Assembly: GCF_021390435.2 (NCBI RefSeq)
Contig: NZ_JAJVCN010000002.1
Coordinates: 1,860,001-1,924,000, forward strand
DNA from: Kibdelosporangium philippinense
GTDB taxonomy: Bacteria > Actinomycetota > Actinomycetes > Mycobacteriales > Pseudonocardiaceae
Direction: 5' to 3'
DNA length: 64,000 bases
Under the pieces are notes generated by a model that saw nothing but the letters and a program-made list of their open reading frames with translations, searched no databases and had not been told where the DNA came from. This document shows, piece by piece, positions 1 through 8,421 of this stretch. Every line of letters starts with the position of its first letter. Positions within the stretch are counted from its first letter, which is position 1. The translations under genes and the position numbers were made by a program.

Positions 1-1
1 C

Positions 2-376
2 AAGTTCGTGACAACCGCCAACACGATCGTGCTCAAGCACATGACGATCCTGGAAAGCACGAACAATGTGGATTTCGCCAACTTGGACGACGCGACACCG
101 CTGAAGCTGTCGCAGGACGCCCAGGGCACCGATATGGTCGTCGCGGTTACGTTGGTGCCTCTGCTGGTCGCGATCACGGTGTTCCTGCTGTGGCTCGCCA
201 CCAGCCGCAATCGTCGTCGTGGCAGGCAAGAGCCGGTCGCGCGGCGCGTCGATGACGACGATGACGACGATGACGACGATGATGACCGCGGTCGCGGTCG
301 CGGCGGCCGCAACGGTCGTGGTGGCGGAGACGGTAAGCGGAGCAGGTTGTTCGTAGACAAGGAACTCGCACGGTGA
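2..376 (+). CDS. Membrane-anchored protein with poly-Asp and RG-rich tail (5' partial)
   Basis: The reading frame is open to the left window edge, so the N-terminus is missing; a GTG at 8 is in frame but nothing marks it as a start. About 40 residues further on is one hydrophobic helix (MVVAVTLVPLLVAITVFLLW), followed by a basic stop-transfer stretch, twelve consecutive Asp codons (about 251-286) and an Arg/Gly-rich segment. The stop overlaps the GTG start of the next gene (GTGA), so it belongs to the downstream redox operon. The helix plus charged tail suggests a single-pass protein with a cytoplasmic tail, but I do not recognise the family. The acidic run next to an RG box is unusual. Confidence 0.7.
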   Translation, partial: KFVTTANTIVLKHMTILESTNNVDFANLDDATPLKLSQDAQGTDMVVAVTLVPLLVAITVFLLWLATSRNRRRGRQEPVARRVDDDDDDDDDDDDRGRGRGGRNGRGGGDGKRSRLFVDKELAR

Positions 377-978
377 TCCATACGGTTACAGACACGGTTG
401 TGCTCGCGGTCGGTGGACCGAGAGACGAGGGCCTGCGCGGTGTCGCTGCGGTCTCGGCCCGTGCCTCGTATGCCCTGATGTGCCTGACGATCTGCTGGGG
501 CGTACTGACCAAGACTGGCTGGGCGCGCAGGTTCGGTGAGCGCAAGACCTTGCGTGCGGGGCATATGGTCCTCGCCACACTTACGATCACGTTCGGCTGC
601 GTGCACGCGATGGGCTTCCTTTTCCTTGCCGAGGGCGCATTCACGTTCGCGCAGATCAGTGTGCCTTTCGGCGACGGCGTTTTCTTCCGGTACGCGATCG
701 CGATCATCGGCCTCGAATTGATGATCGCAATCTTCCTCACGGCCGGATTGCATCGCTGGACTTCCTCCCGTCGCTGGCAATTCGTACACCGAACGGCCTA
801 CGCCGCGCTCCCGCTTTTGGTCGTACACTCGATCCTCGCTGCTGCTGCTAATAGTCACCTCTCGGTACTATGGCTCGCCGGATTGACATTGCTGATCCCA
901 GCGGTGACTCTCTCAGTTCTCCGGTTCGTTCCCACCACGATGCTCGTCCAGATCGGACTGGTGGAGGAACAGGTATGA
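373..978 (+). CDS. Ferric-reductase-like (cytochrome b type) membrane protein
   Basis: A 201-residue protein with about five hydrophobic helices. His64 and His78 lie in one helix region and His139 and His152 in another. Pairs about 13-14 residues apart in two helices are the usual bis-haem ligand pattern of ferric-reductase-like and cytochrome b membrane domains. It is translationally coupled on both sides: GTGA overlap with the upstream gene and ATGA overlap with the ferredoxin. The context suggests electrons pass from the downstream reductase through the ferredoxin to this haem protein. No flavin or NAD domain is fused to it, consistent with the reductase being a separate polypeptide. The terminal acceptor is unknown. 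Confidence 0.72.
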   Translation: MIHTVTDTVVLAVGGPRDEGLRGVAAVSARASYALMCLTICWGVLTKTGWARRFGERKTLRAGHMVLATLTITFGCVHAMGFLFLAEGAFTFAQISVPFGDGVFFRYAIAIIGLELMIAIFLTAGLHRWTSSRRWQFVHRTAYAALPLLVVHSILAAAANSHLSVLWLAGLTLLIPAVTLSVLRFVPTTMLVQIGLVEEQV

Positions 979-1181
979 GAGGCCGCAAGCTGCGGGTCAA
1001 AGTGGACAACGACCGCTGTGAGCGGTACGCGATTTGCCAGATGGAGGCACCCGACCTGTTTGAACTGAGCCCCGACGGGCGGCTTTTCTACACGAAGAGA
1101 CCGGAAGAGGATCAGGTCGAGCAGGCGGCCGCAGCAGCACGCTGCTGCCCCATGCAGGCCATCAAGGTGGACAGGGTTTAG
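975..1181 (+). CDS. Ferredoxin, 3Fe-4S type
   Basis: A 68-residue acidic protein. It has the C-x5-C motif (CERYAIC) followed later by CCP near the C-terminus, the pattern of actinobacterial single-cluster 3Fe-4S ferredoxins that serve P450s and other oxidoreductases. The start is ATG 975, with GGAGG at 962-966 and an ATGA overlap with the preceding gene. A longer in-frame start upstream would run inside the membrane-protein gene and is rejected. The reductase follows directly after the stop, so this is probably its electron-transfer partner. Confidence 0.88.
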   Translation: MRGRKLRVKVDNDRCERYAICQMEAPDLFELSPDGRLFYTKRPEEDQVEQAAAAARCCPMQAIKVDRV

Positions 1182-3632
1182 ATGACCGACTTCGAACGCA
1201 TCGTCATCGTGGGCGCGGGGGTCGCGGGCTTACGGGCCGCGGAACGCCTCCGGGAACTCGACTACGACGGCGAGCTGGTGATCATCGGTGACGAGGCGCG
1301 GTGGCCATACCACCGGCCGTTGGTGTCAAAGGACTTGCTGGCAGGCAGCGACCGGCCGGCCGATCTGACCCTGCAGCGTCACATCGACACCGGCGCCCGC
1401 TGGCGCTTGGGTACCCGCGCGGAACGACTTGAAACACAGCGCAAAGTCGTGCACCTGCCGGGTGGCGAGGAGATCAAGTACGACGGCCTGATCATCGCCA
1501 CAGGTGTGGAACCGCGGCACCTCAAGGGTGTCCCGCGGCACAGCCCGCGCGTGCACACACTGCGCACAGTGGACGAGGCGTTGGCGGTCAAGAAGGTCAT
1601 CTCCCGCAGCGACCTGCCGATCGTGGTGCTCGGCACCGGCTATATCGGATGTGATGTCGCCGCGAGTGCCCGCAAGATGGGCCGGGACGTGGTCATGGTC
1701 GGCCGTTCCCGGTTCCCGCTGCGCAACCTCGGCAACGATGTCGCCGCCGCGGTGGACAAGCTGCACCGCAAGCACCGCGTGCGGATGGCGATGGGCACGG
1801 ATATCCGAAATTGGATCTGTGCCGACGATTCCGTCGCGATGCACACCACTGACGGCCAGCTGCTGGTCGCGGGCGCCGTCATCATGGCGGTCGGCGCGAT
1901 CCCCGCCGTCGAGTGGATGCGTGGATCAGGTCTGATCCTCGAGGACGGCGTGCTGTGTGAGTCCACTTTGTTCGCCGCCGGTGCGCAGGATGTGGTGGTG
2001 GCCGGTGACTGCGGCCGCTGGCCCAACCTGCGGATCGACGACACGCCACGGCGCGTCGAGCATTGGATCAACGCGGTCGAGATGGGACGGCACGCGGCCG
2101 AGAACCTCCTGCTCGGCAGGGAAAAGGCCACGCCGTTCATGCCGATCCCGCGTGTCTGGTCCGGACAGTACGGTGTGCGCCTGCAGATCTCCGGTGTCCC
2201 GTCCCTCGGGAAAGACACCGTGCACCTGGCCGATGGCGCCCCAGGAACGCCTGGCATCACCGGATATGTGCGCAACGGCAAGCTGGTCGGCGTCTGCGGC
2301 TGGGACGCGCCGCGCGCGATGATCAAGTGGACCGAGAAGCTGCACGAGGAAATGCCGCTTCCCACCGAGACCAAGGGCCGTCGCCCGGTCGTGCCGAAGC
2401 CGTCGAAGGCACCGGTCACCGAACCCGTTGCCGCACAGTCGGCTGAGCGGCCACCGGCACCGCCCGCACGCCAGAACACCCTGGCAGAGATGCCAACGCA
2501 GGTTCCCGCGATGGCAGCGGTGACACCCGCGCGCGTCGGACCGTCGATGTCCGTGCCCGCGATGCAGCCGGTGGCCCGGCCACCAGCGCCGGTCGGGCCA
2601 CCGCCCGGGACTGGCCGGAATATGCAGCCGGTGCCGCCTCCGGTGAACCGGCCGCAGATGTCGCGTCCGATGCCCGCGATGCCGCGGGCGGCGATGAGCT
2701 CCGGTCAGATGCCGCAGCCGTCCGTGCGTGGGATGACTCCGGTTGAACGGCCTTCGATGCGTGGCATGTCCGCGGAGCCACCTTCCATGCGTGCGATGCC
2801 GCCGGTGGAACCGCCGTCGCGTCGTGGTTTGCCGCCAGTCGAGCCGCCGTCGATGCGTGGGATGCCACCGGTTGAACCGCCTTCGATGCGTGGGATGCCT
2901 TCCGTACCGCCGCCGTCGATGCGTGGGATGACTCCGGTCGAGCCGCCGTCGATGCGTGGTTTGCCGCCCGTTGAACCGCCGTCGATGCGTGGGATGCCAC
3001 CGGTTGAACCGCCGTCGATGCGCGGAATGCCGCCAGTGGAGCCGCCGTCGATGCGTGCGATGGCTCCGGTGGAGCAGCCGTCCGGCAGGCACGCCAAGCC
3101 GGAGATGCCGAGGTTCGGTCAGGACGGCGGTCCGATGACCGAGCAGATCCCGCCGGTGCGGTCGGAGCCGCTTTTGCCGCCGACCACGGCGATTCCGAAC
3201 CTGTCAGCGCCAAACCTGTCGCTGTCGAACCTGTCCATCCCGAACATCGACGTGCCGGACACGCCAGCGGGCGCGATGCGTCCCGCACCGCCGCCATCGC
3301 GGCAGCGTCGGGCGGGTCGGCCGGAACGCGCGGAGCGCAAGCCGCTTCCGCCCGTGCCGCCTATGCCTGCCAACCAGCACCCGTCGTTCCCGAACATGCA
3401 ACCCGTGCAGCGACCGGTCGATCCGATGATGGAACATCCGTCGTTCCCGGCGATGCGTCCGGTTCAACGTCCGCCCATGCCGTTGATGGAGCATCCGTCG
3501 TTCCCGGCGATGCAGCCCGTCGCGCGGCCAGGCATGGAACACCCGTCATTCCCGTCGATGCAACCAGTCGCACGGCCTGGCGCAGAAGACAGCCGCTTCC
3601 CGGCAGGCGAAGCGGTCAGAGGGTTCGGCTAG
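1182..3632 (+). CDS. NAD(P)/FAD ferredoxin reductase with long Pro/Met-rich repeat tail
   Basis: Residues 1 to about 395 form a standard class of FAD-dependent ferredoxin reductase. The FAD GxGxxG is at 11-16 (GAGVAG), the NAD GxGxxG at 151-156 (GTGYIG) and the second FAD motif VVVAGD at 271-276; a C-terminal reductase domain follows. Such enzymes are normally about 400 residues long, and this one has 816. The extra half is low-complexity: about eleven 11-residue units of the type PPVEPPSMRGM (nt about 2716-3085), an Asn-Leu-Ser stretch, then four units built on HPSFPxMxPVxRP (nt about 3370-3600). The tail may be a flexible linker or surface-binding module; its function is unknown. The gene is the last of the operon and is followed by a terminator. 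Confidence 0.9.
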   Translation: MTDFERIVIVGAGVAGLRAAERLRELDYDGELVIIGDEARWPYHRPLVSKDLLAGSDRPADLTLQRHIDTGARWRLGTRAERLETQRKVVHLPGGEEIKYDGLIIATGVEPRHLKGVPRHSPRVHTLRTVDEALAVKKVISRSDLPIVVLGTGYIGCDVAASARKMGRDVVMVGRSRFPLRNLGNDVAAAVDKLHRKHRVRMAMGTDIRNWICADDSVAMHTTDGQLLVAGAVIMAVGAIPAVEWMRGSGLILEDGVLCESTLFAAGAQDVVVAGDCGRWPNLRIDDTPRRVEHWINAVEMGRHAAENLLLGREKATPFMPIPRVWSGQYGVRLQISGVPSLGKDTVHLADGAPGTPGITGYVRNGKLVGVCGWDAPRAMIKWTEKLHEEMPLPTETKGRRPVVPKPSKAPVTEPVAAQSAERPPAPPARQNTLAEMPTQVPAMAAVTPARVGPSMSVPAMQPVARPPAPVGPPPGTGRNMQPVPPPVNRPQMSRPMPAMPRAAMSSGQMPQPSVRGMTPVERPSMRGMSAEPPSMRAMPPVEPPSRRGLPPVEPPSMRGMPPVEPPSMRGMPSVPPPSMRGMTPVEPPSMRGLPPVEPPSMRGMPPVEPPSMRGMPPVEPPSMRAMAPVEQPSGRHAKPEMPRFGQDGGPMTEQIPPVRSEPLLPPTTAIPNLSAPNLSLSNLSIPNIDVPDTPAGAMRPAPPPSRQRRAGRPERAERKPLPPVPPMPANQHPSFPNMQPVQRPVDPMMEHPSFPAMRPVQRPPMPLMEHPSFPAMQPVARPGMEHPSFPSMQPVARPGAEDSRFPAGEAVRGFG
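2716..3085 (+). repeat. 33-bp coding minisatellite in the reductase tail
   Basis: About eleven in-frame copies of a 33-base unit encode PPVEPPSMRGM-like undecapeptides. Copies differ mainly at synonymous and conservative positions (Pro/Ser/Thr, Met/Leu, Gly/Ala), so both DNA and protein periodicity are visible. The exact multiple-of-three length shows the array is maintained as coding sequence. Confidence 0.88.
3370..3600 (+). repeat. Second coding repeat (HPSFPxMxPVxRP units)
   Basis: Four degenerate copies encode a HPSFPxMxPVxRP motif of about 17-20 residues near the C-terminus of the reductase. It is distinct from the 33-bp array but shares its Pro/Met richness. Confidence 0.8.
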
Positions 3633-3687
3633 AGACACGGCTAGCTGAGCAACGCCGCGGCGGCCGGGCCCTCGGCCGTCGCGGTGC

Positions 3688-3738
3688 AGCCTCCTCGCTG
3701 CGAGCAACCCGACCGCTCGCTGACGAGGGGGCTTTTTT
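3688..3738 (+). terminator. Rho-independent terminator of redox operon
   Basis: A long imperfect stem (CTCGCTGCGAGC pairing with GCTCGCTGACGAG, extended outward by GCC/GGC) is followed directly by six T residues at 3733-3738. It lies between the reductase stop and the convergent response-regulator stop at 3779. Confidence 0.85.
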
Positions 3739-3778
3739 GTAAGCCCCACTTAATAAAGCGCGGCTTCGCGAAAACCGG

Positions 3779-4399
3779 TCAATCCAGTAGCCCACGTCGA
3801 TAAGCCTCGGCCACAGCGGATGCCCGGTCGCGCGAGTCGAGCTTGGCGTAGATGTGCAACAAGTGCGTCTTGATGCTGGCCTCGCTGATGAACAACTTCG
3901 ACGCCGCTTCCCGGTTCGTGGCACCCGCCGCGACGAGTCTCAGCACTTCCAGCTCCCGCGGGGTCAACGTGCCGCGCTGCGGCTTACGCACTTGGCCTAT
4001 CAACCGGTTGGCCACGGACGGCGAAAGCACCGACTGGCCTTGGTGCGCGGCACGGACCGCCTTGAGCAGCTCCTCGGTGGTCGCGTCTTTGAGCAAGTAA
4101 CCCGTCGCGCCAGCCTCGATCGCGGGCAGCACGTCGCTGTCGGTGTCGAACGTGGTGAGCACCAGAACCCTGGTGTCCGGCGCGGTTTCCTTGAGCCTGC
4201 GGATCGCGCGCACGCCGTCCAGTTCGGGCATTCGCAGGTCCATCAGCACGACGTTGGCGTTGTGCGAGGCCACCATGTCCACGGCCTGGCGCCCGTTGCC
4301 AGCCTCGCCGACCACCTCGATGTCCGGCTCGCCCGTGAACGTGGCCCGAAGTCCGTCCCTGACCACCGGATGGTCGTCGACGATCAACAGCCGGATCAC
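3779..4399 (-). CDS. NarL/FixJ-family response regulator
   Basis: A 206-residue regulator. The receiver domain has the acidic pair DD at residues 8-9, phosphoacceptor Asp54 in MDLRMPELDG and the LTT switch segment. A LuxR-type helix-turn-helix occupies about residues 143-200 (LTPRELEVLRLVAAG). Its start overlaps the stop of the kinase gene upstream, so the two are translated together. It is the output of the adjacent histidine kinase and probably controls the ABC-2 exporter genes in the same minus-strand run. Confidence 0.93.
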   Translation of the reverse strand: MIRLLIVDDHPVVRDGLRATFTGEPDIEVVGEAGNGRQAVDMVASHNANVVLMDLRMPELDGVRAIRRLKETAPDTRVLVLTTFDTDSDVLPAIEAGATGYLLKDATTEELLKAVRAAHQGQSVLSPSVANRLIGQVRKPQRGTLTPRELEVLRLVAAGATNREAASKLFISEASIKTHLLHIYAKLDSRDRASAVAEAYRRGLLD

Positions 4400-5631
4400 G
4401 GTATCGCCTCACCCTCTGCCCGGATCGCCGGGACGCTGGCTCCGATCGCGGTGCCCTCGCCCGGCGTACTCTCGATGTCCAGCGTGCCACCAACTCCGAG
4501 CAGCCGCTGGCGCATCGTGCCAAGACCGTATCCGCCCACGTCCCCCGGCGCGGTGTCGCCGGGGTCGAACCCGGCGCCGTCGTCGCGGACGTCCAACAGA
4601 ACGACGTCGTCCATATAGGACAGTGTGATGCCCACGCGGGTTGCGGCCGCGTGCTTGGCGATGTTCGCCAGCGCCTCTTGGGCGACACGGAACAGAGCGA
4701 CCTCGATGCCCGCGATCATCGGCTCCGGCGTGCCTGTTGTCTCGGTGCGAACTGGCACGCCGGAGACCTGGCTCCAGTTTCGCGCCATCTCTTCGATCGC
4801 CTCGGGCAGCCTGGATTTCTCCAACGGCTCCGGGCGTAGCGCCTGGACGGATCGGCGCGCCTCGGACAGGCCGCGCTCGGCCAACAGCTGCACCTGATCC
4901 ATGTGGTGCTGCCACTTCTCGGGTTGCTCACGAACCCGGTTGGCCGCGTGCAACTGGCGGATCAGCGCGGCCAGCTCCTGCGCCAGTGTGTCGTGGATTT
5001 CGCGCGCCATTCTTTGACGCTCATCCAGTACGCCAGCCTCGCGGGCTTGCACAAGCAGCTGTGCGTGCAGGCCCGCGTTCTCCTCCATTGCTTTGGCCAA
5101 GCGCTCGTTCGTCTCGGTGAGCTGGCTGATCGCCTGCTTGCGGCGTTCGCTCTCCAGCCCGGCGACCCACCCCGCGAAGATCACCGGCCCGGCGACGGCG
5201 AGCATCACCACATAGGGCGAAGTCTGGAACGCGCCTTCCTGGATCACGAATGTGCTGATCGCGTTCGCGGTCACCGCGAAAACCGCCCACCGGGCCGGGA
5301 AAATCGCGAAAGCGTATGGAAAGCCGATCCACACGTACGAGGAGAACGCGTCGCTCGTGGAGATCAGCGCGGTGCTCGTGGCCAGCAGGCCGAGATACGC
5401 GACCACCGCCCAGACCCGGTCGCGCGGCCAGACCGGCCACCACATGGCGACCACGGCGATCCAGATCGCCGCGATCACGGCCAGCACCACCGTCAACTGT
5501 GGCTGTGGTGCGGCCCTCCGGTCGACCAGGCTCCACAAGACCGCGGCCGCCAGTGCGGCGTACGCGATCCCGGTGTAGATCCACCTGGCCCGGTGCGCGT
5601 GTGTCTCTCCGATCTGCAGCATCGACCTCAT
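4396..5631 (-). CDS. Two-component sensor histidine kinase (HisKA_3)
   Basis: About 411 residues. The N-terminal third has roughly five hydrophobic segments. A helical linker follows, then the HisKA_3 dimerisation box with phospho-acceptor His (REIHDTLAQELAAL) and a HATPase_c domain with DDGAGFDP and GYGLGTMRQR. ATG 5631 is chosen because it gives an ATGA overlap with the permease stop; a GTG at 5637 is also possible. It lies between the exporter permease and the response regulator, so it probably senses a cell-envelope or drug signal that controls the exporter. Confidence 0.92.
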   Translation of the reverse strand: MRSMLQIGETHAHRARWIYTGIAYAALAAAVLWSLVDRRAAPQPQLTVVLAVIAAIWIAVVAMWWPVWPRDRVWAVVAYLGLLATSTALISTSDAFSSYVWIGFPYAFAIFPARWAVFAVTANAISTFVIQEGAFQTSPYVVMLAVAGPVIFAGWVAGLESERRKQAISQLTETNERLAKAMEENAGLHAQLLVQAREAGVLDERQRMAREIHDTLAQELAALIRQLHAANRVREQPEKWQHHMDQVQLLAERGLSEARRSVQALRPEPLEKSRLPEAIEEMARNWSQVSGVPVRTETTGTPEPMIAGIEVALFRVAQEALANIAKHAAATRVGITLSYMDDVVLLDVRDDGAGFDPGDTAPGDVGGYGLGTMRQRLLGVGGTLDIESTPGEGTAIGASVPAIRAEGEAIP

Positions 5632-6355
5632 TCCCACCTGAAGAGCCGGGCCGCGGCAAGACCGGCGACGAGCGTGTACGTGCCGAGCACCGCGAGGTGC
5701 AGCGGCTCCGGCATGGTGCCACCCCAGCTGGCCCGAAGCGACTGCATGGCGGCGCCGAGCGGGGTGAAGTCGCCGATCCGGACCAGGAACGACGGCAGGT
5801 TCTCGGCGGGCATGAACACCCCGCCGAACACCAGGCTGGCGAAGAACAGACCGACCCCGATCCCGGTCGCGATACGGGCGCTTGGTGCGATCGCCGCGAC
5901 GAGCAGGCCGACGGCGAACAATGCCGTGCAGCCGAGTGCGAACGCCGCCAAGAAGCCGCCGATGTGCTGCGGCAACGTGAACTGGAAGGCCACGTGGCCA
6001 ACCAGGACGACCAAGATGCCCGCGATCGTGGCGAGGCCGAAACTGATCGCCAGTTGTGCGGTGAGCACCTTGGACGGGTTCATCGGCGTTGTCGACATCC
6101 GGCGCAGGATGCCTTTCTCCCGGTATCCGGCCAGCGTCGTCGGCGTCAGGTTGAGCGCCAGCTGGGCGAGGCCCAACGCGAGAGCGCCATGGTCGGGAAG
6201 TACGTCATGATCGGATCTTTGTCGCCGTTGGGCTGTGCGATGACGCCGAAGACGACGACGATCGCGACGGGCAGCGCGATGGTGACGATGGTCGACGCGG
6301 GGTCGCGCAGGAAGAGTTTCAGCTCGGTCATGGTGAGCGTGCCGGTGCCGGACAT
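5628..6355 (-). pseudogene. ABC-2 type exporter permease, frameshifted
   Basis: The N-terminal part (MSGTGTLTMTELKLFLRDP; ATG 6355 with AGGAG upstream) is in one frame and runs out near 6180. The remainder (TLAGYREKGILRRM to the terminal RLFRWE) is in another frame. Alignment with the intact paralogue at 12615-13427 shows the two parts join without loss if the frame changes in the CTCTCGCG stretch near 6178-6187, where two extra bases or one missing base would explain it. All later permease features, including the last helices, are preserved. It may be a sequencing error, a recent pseudogene or less likely a programmed shift. The partner ATPase lies upstream at 6429-7331. Confidence 0.82.
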
Positions 6356-6428
6356 GGGTTCTCCTAATGAAGCCGTGCTTAACGGACGGCGTGAATTTCG
6401 GAAGTGCAAACGATGAACAGGAACCGGG

Positions 6429-7331
6429 TCAGAAACGCTTGCCGGTCAGCGCGACGAAGGCGTCGTCCAGGTTGGCTTGTTCGACCCGGAGATCGGCGGC
6501 GACTATGTGGTTACGGGCCAACACCGCGGTCACCGCGTAGAGCAGGTCGCCCCGGCCGGTGACAACGACATGGCGTCCGTTCTGCGCCACCTCGCTGACC
6601 TCGGGGATCGTCGTCAGCAAGCCCTGGTCGAACGGCCGGTCGACGCGGAAGCGGATGACCTGATGGCTGTCCATCCGGGACACGAGCCCGCCCGGTGAGT
6701 CGATGGCGACGACGGCGCCGTCGTCGATCACGGCGAGCCGGTCGCACAGCCGCTCGGCCTCTTCCATGAAATGCGTGACGAGTACGACGGTCACGCCGGT
6801 CTGCCGCAGCCGCTCGATCAGACCCCACGTCTCCCGGCGCGCCGCCGGGTCAAGGCCGGTGGTCAGCTCGTCAAGGAACACCACACGTGGCCTGCCGACC
6901 AGCGCGAGCATGATGAACAACCGCTGTTTCTGGCCACCGGAGAGCTTGCCGTAAGGGGTGGCGCGTTTTTCGGCCATGCCCCACTCGTCGATCAGGCGCT
7001 CCCAGTCGTCCGGGTCGGGATAGAAGGAGGCGTAGAGGTGCAGTGCCTCCCGTACCTTCAGCCGTTCCGGTAGGTGGCTCTCCTGCAATTGCACGCCGAC
7101 CTGGGTGTGCAGCTGCGCCGCGTCGCGGCGGGGATCCTTGCCCAGCACGCGAATCCTGCCGCTGTCGGGGACACGCAGACCGGCCACACACTCGACCGTG
7201 GTCGTCTTGCCCGCACCATTGGGGCCGAGGATGCCGAAGATCTCACCCTCGGCCACGCTGAAGGACACGTCTCGTACCGCGACCTTGTCGCGGTACCTCT
7301 TGTGCAGGTTGGCTACCTCGATGACTGACAT
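6429..7331 (-). CDS. ABC exporter ATP-binding protein (DrrA-like)
   Basis: About 300 residues. It has Walker A GPNGAGKTT, signature LSGGQKQR, Walker B VVFLDELTTGLD and a switch His in VTHFMEEAERLCDR, followed by the C-terminal extension typical of antibiotic or lipid exporters of the DrrA group. The start is placed at ATG 7331 (MSVIEV), matching the second copy at 11701 (MAVIEV); upstream in-frame starts add a non-conserved basic leader. It drives the adjacent ABC-2 permease, whose gene is frameshifted here. Confidence 0.93.
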   Translation of the reverse strand: MSVIEVANLHKRYRDKVAVRDVSFSVAEGEIFGILGPNGAGKTTTVECVAGLRVPDSGRIRVLGKDPRRDAAQLHTQVGVQLQESHLPERLKVREALHLYASFYPDPDDWERLIDEWGMAEKRATPYGKLSGGQKQRLFIMLALVGRPRVVFLDELTTGLDPAARRETWGLIERLRQTGVTVVLVTHFMEEAERLCDRLAVIDDGAVVAIDSPGGLVSRMDSHQVIRFRVDRPFDQGLLTTIPEVSEVAQNGRHVVVTGRGDLLYAVTAVLARNHIVAADLRVEQANLDDAFVALTGKRF

Positions 7332-7403
7332 GCCACGCAGCATGCGTTGAGTGGGCGGGTTACCGGATCGCCTCACCAGCCATCGGAGTGGCGGATATGC
7401 GTA

Positions 7404-7910
7404 TCAACCGATTGGTCGATGCGCCCCGATCCGCTTGCGCAGGCGGTAGAGCGCCGAATGCGCGCCCTGTGTCGTCGTACCGAGCTCCCGCGCGATCTCG
7501 CTGTGCGGTTTTCCGTCCGCGAGCATGTCGACCAACGCACGGTCGCGCCGGGGCAGAGCGAGGATCCTGATCGCGAGCCACCGTGCTTCGGCTTTGTCGC
7601 AGGCGAACTCGGCGGGATCCTCGGCGGATGGGGGGACCAGCCGTGGGTGGTTGGCCATCCGGGTGGCCACTGTGCGGCGCCTGGCCTCATCCGCGCACAG
7701 CCGGGTGACTGTGGAGACCAGGAACTGTTCGACCCTGCTCATGTCCAGGTCGTCGAATTCGGCCCCGCGGATCAGGGCTTCGTTGACGATGTCATCGGGG
7801 TCCATCGGTGCCGCGCAACGCCGGGCGGCAATCCTGACCAGCGTCGGTCGGATCTTGATGCACTCCTGCCAGTAGTCGTCGGTACGCGTACGTGCGTCCG
7901 GGACCGGCAT
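7404..7910 (-). CDS. RNA polymerase sigma-70 family factor (ECF-like)
   Basis: 168 residues from ATG 7910, which is preceded by GGGGGTG about 5 bases away. The N-terminal half has the region 2 pattern (AAPMDPDDIVNEALIRG, then VSTVTRLCADEARRR) and the C-terminal half the region 4 helix-turn-helix (LPRRDRALVDMLADG, then SEIARELGTTTQGAHSALYRLRKR). No anti-sigma gene lies next to it; the divergent neighbour is a response regulator about 500 bases away. It may be part of the regulation of the flanking exporter modules, but the sequence does not show a direct link. Confidence 0.85.
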   Translation of the reverse strand: MPVPDARTRTDDYWQECIKIRPTLVRIAARRCAAPMDPDDIVNEALIRGAEFDDLDMSRVEQFLVSTVTRLCADEARRRTVATRMANHPRLVPPSAEDPAEFACDKAEARWLAIRILALPRRDRALVDMLADGKPHSEIARELGTTTQGAHSALYRLRKRIGAHRPIG

Positions 7911-8406
7911 TACCACACCCCCGATCGGCCCAGCACGTTCCCAGTGCAAGGCCGTCTCGATGTCGAGTAGTTGTTAATTGAACATATTTCTTCGATGTTT
8001 CGATGGAAGCATCTACCGAGTGACACGGGCCCGGGAGGGCCATTCGGCCCGTGTCCCATGTGGTGAGAATCTCAACTGATATAAGGCGTTTCACTGTAAC
8101 GGCGGTACGGCGAGAGCTAACTTCGGCCATTCGAGTGAACCTCCATCAGATGGGCCGCCCTCAAACGAAAAACGTAGCGTGGGAGACGTTGCGACTCGGT
8201 CGAGTTCCGGTGAGGTTGAATTCTTTTGCGGTTATTTTGATCGACAGAATTCCGTCACCGCGGAGTCGTTGCGTAGTACCTCACGAGACCCCCGGTGCTG
8301 AAGGCACCGGCGGTCGAGCGACGCGGGGCAGGGCCGCGCCGCTCGACCGGGCGCGGGTGCGCCGCGCGGCATATCTAGATGTGCCGCGCGGCGCACCGAC
8401 TAGCTC
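7911..8406. other. Divergent intergenic region with two hairpins
   Basis: No credible gene between the minus-strand sigma factor and the plus-strand response regulator. The first 100 bases are AT-richer and contain a short direct repeat (TTCGATG twice at about 7992-8006). Farther right are a small hairpin (CCGGTGC at 8292-8298 pairing with GCACCGG at 8304-8310) and the long palindrome listed separately. Confidence 0.7.
8356..8397. promoter_or_regulatory. 42-bp near-perfect palindrome upstream of response regulator
   Basis: GGTGCGCCGCGCGGCA (8356-8371) is exactly complementary to 8382-8397. The ten central bases TATCTAGATG can continue the symmetry with one G-T wobble. No T-run follows, and it sits 9 bases from a GTG and 24 from the ATG of the next gene, so it is a leader structure or operator candidate rather than an ordinary terminator. 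Confidence 0.8.
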
Positions 8407-8421
8407 GTGACTGAAACAGTG

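Noticed and set aside
2716..3085. Repeat array as a possible CRISPR
   Set aside because: The 33-base units are contiguous, in frame and lack spacers; this is a coding minisatellite.
1926..3297. Antisense open frames over the repeat tail of the reductase
   Set aside because: They reflect the 33-base periodicity read on the opposite strand; no start sites or known domains.
6170..6195. Programmed ribosomal frameshift in the permease
   Set aside because: No slippery heptamer or downstream pseudoknot, and the paralogue is a single frame; decay or error is more likely.
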